Shown in pieces: positions 5,476 to 5,979 of a DNA stretch of 5,979 nucleotides (position 1 is its first letter; the number at the start of each line of letters is the position of its first letter). Origin of the DNA: CBDUUP01 sp965370435 (GTDB lineage Bacteria; Chloroflexota; Anaerolineae; Anaerolineales; UBA11579); assembly GCA_965370435.1 (NCBI GenBank), contig CBDUUP010000292.1:1-5979 (forward strand), in the 5' to 3' direction. The position numbers and the translations under genes are program-made. The notes under the pieces were generated by a model that made no database searches, was not told the origin of the DNA, and worked only from the letters and a program-made list of their open reading frames with translations.

Positions 5476-5979
5476 ATGGATAGAATTGTGAGTGTCGGAT
5501 TGATCCAGATGCCCTGCGGCGAAGACGTGCAGGCAAATTACGAGAAAGCCCTGGCTCGAATCAAAGAAGCCGCCCAGAGTGGAGCGCAGATCGTTTGCAC
5601 GCAAGAGCTTTTCAAGTCCACTTACTTTTGCCAGACCGCGGATTTTGACCTCTATCGTCTGGCGGAGGTCCTTGATGGAGACAACGCCACGCTCAAGGAT
5701 TTGAGCAATTTGGCGAAGGAATTGGAGATCGTTATCATTGCGAGCCTATTCGAAAAAAAGGCTCCGGGACTCTATTACAATACCGCCGTGGTCTTTGACG
5801 CCGACGGCAGCTACCTGGGGAAGTACCGCAAGATGCACATCCCGGAGGACCCCTATTTCTATGAGAAGTTCTATTTCACCCCCGGCGATTTGGGCTACAA
5901 GGTCTTCAAGACTCGCTATGCCGATCTGGGCGTCCTGATCTGTTGGGACCAATGGTTCCCGGAAGCGGCCCGTCTCACT
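5476..5979 (+). CDS. aguB: N-carbamoylputrescine amidase, 3' end cut off
   Basis: The first 168 residues are present, and the frame is open to the window edge; full-length relatives have about 280-300. The protein is a nitrilase-superfamily (carbon-nitrogen hydrolase) enzyme that hydrolyses N-carbamoylputrescine to putrescine, CO2 and ammonia, completing the step begun by AguA. The full catalytic triad is visible: Glu44 in CTQELF, Lys119 in KYRKMHIPED, and Cys156 in LICWDQWFPEAAR. The CWDQWFPE block, together with FKSTYFCQ (46-53) and EKFYFTPGDLGYKVF (130-144), is characteristic of AguB rather than of beta-ureidopropionase or general nitrilases. The ATG start is supported by GGAAGGAG 5 nt upstream and by the typical VGLIQMPCG N-terminus. 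It is co-transcribed with aguA (24-bp gap, same strand). Nothing in the visible part looks damaged. Confidence 0.95.
   Translation, partial: MDRIVSVGLIQMPCGEDVQANYEKALARIKEAAQSGAQIVCTQELFKSTYFCQTADFDLYRLAEVLDGDNATLKDLSNLAKELEIVIIASLFEKKAPGLYYNTAVVFDADGSYLGKYRKMHIPEDPYFYEKFYFTPGDLGYKVFKTRYADLGVLICWDQWFPEAARLT

Noticed and set aside
4969..5604. Minus-strand open frames antisense to aguA and aguB
   Set aside because: They lie opposite well-supported genes, have low-complexity Arg/Ser-rich or His-rich translations, and lack ribosome binding sites or family motifs.

Overview
The window looks like chromosomal DNA from a bacterium of moderate GC content, most likely a member of the Chloroflexota (Anaerolineae-like). 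This is inferred from the protein types, not proven: a MalT-type ATP-dependent LuxR-family regulator beside a Mef(A)-like efflux pump, plus Shine-Dalgarno-led agmatine deiminase and carbamoylputrescine amidase genes. I see no RNA genes, insertion sequences, CRISPR arrays or phage genes.

Left part, minus strand (7-4127). A large STAND-family regulator (P-loop ATPase, then winged-helix/TPR-like region, then LuxR helix-turn-helix) lies upstream of a 12-TM major facilitator exporter. The regulator is interrupted by one in-frame TGA (3192-3194). Both halves are in the same frame, and together with the TGA they make 900 codons, close to the 901 residues of E. coli MalT. As written, the sequence encodes a separate 311-aa ATPase half and a 586-aa half carrying the HTH. 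The 164-bp gap between regulator and exporter holds a perfect 11-bp tandem direct repeat (AAGGGGGTATT twice), spaced about one helical turn and just upstream of a plausible exporter promoter. It is the best candidate for the regulator's operator. A degenerate 8-bp triplet repeat lies beside it.

Centre (4128-4362). This is an AT-rich divergent intergenic region with a minus-strand TATAAT facing the regulator, a weak plus-strand promoter facing aguA, a repeated ATTGAA/TACTAAAAT pair and the strong aguA ribosome binding site.

Right part, plus strand (4363-5979). A two-gene operon for making putrescine from agmatine: aguA (agmatine deiminase, complete, catalytic residues present) and, 24 bp later, aguB (N-carbamoylputrescine amidase, Glu-Lys-Cys triad present, cut off by the window end). 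The two genes share a reading frame, separated by the aguA TGA and eight sense codons.

I did not find a clearly new multi-gene system. The points most worth a second look are the TGA in the regulator and the tandem operator-like repeat.
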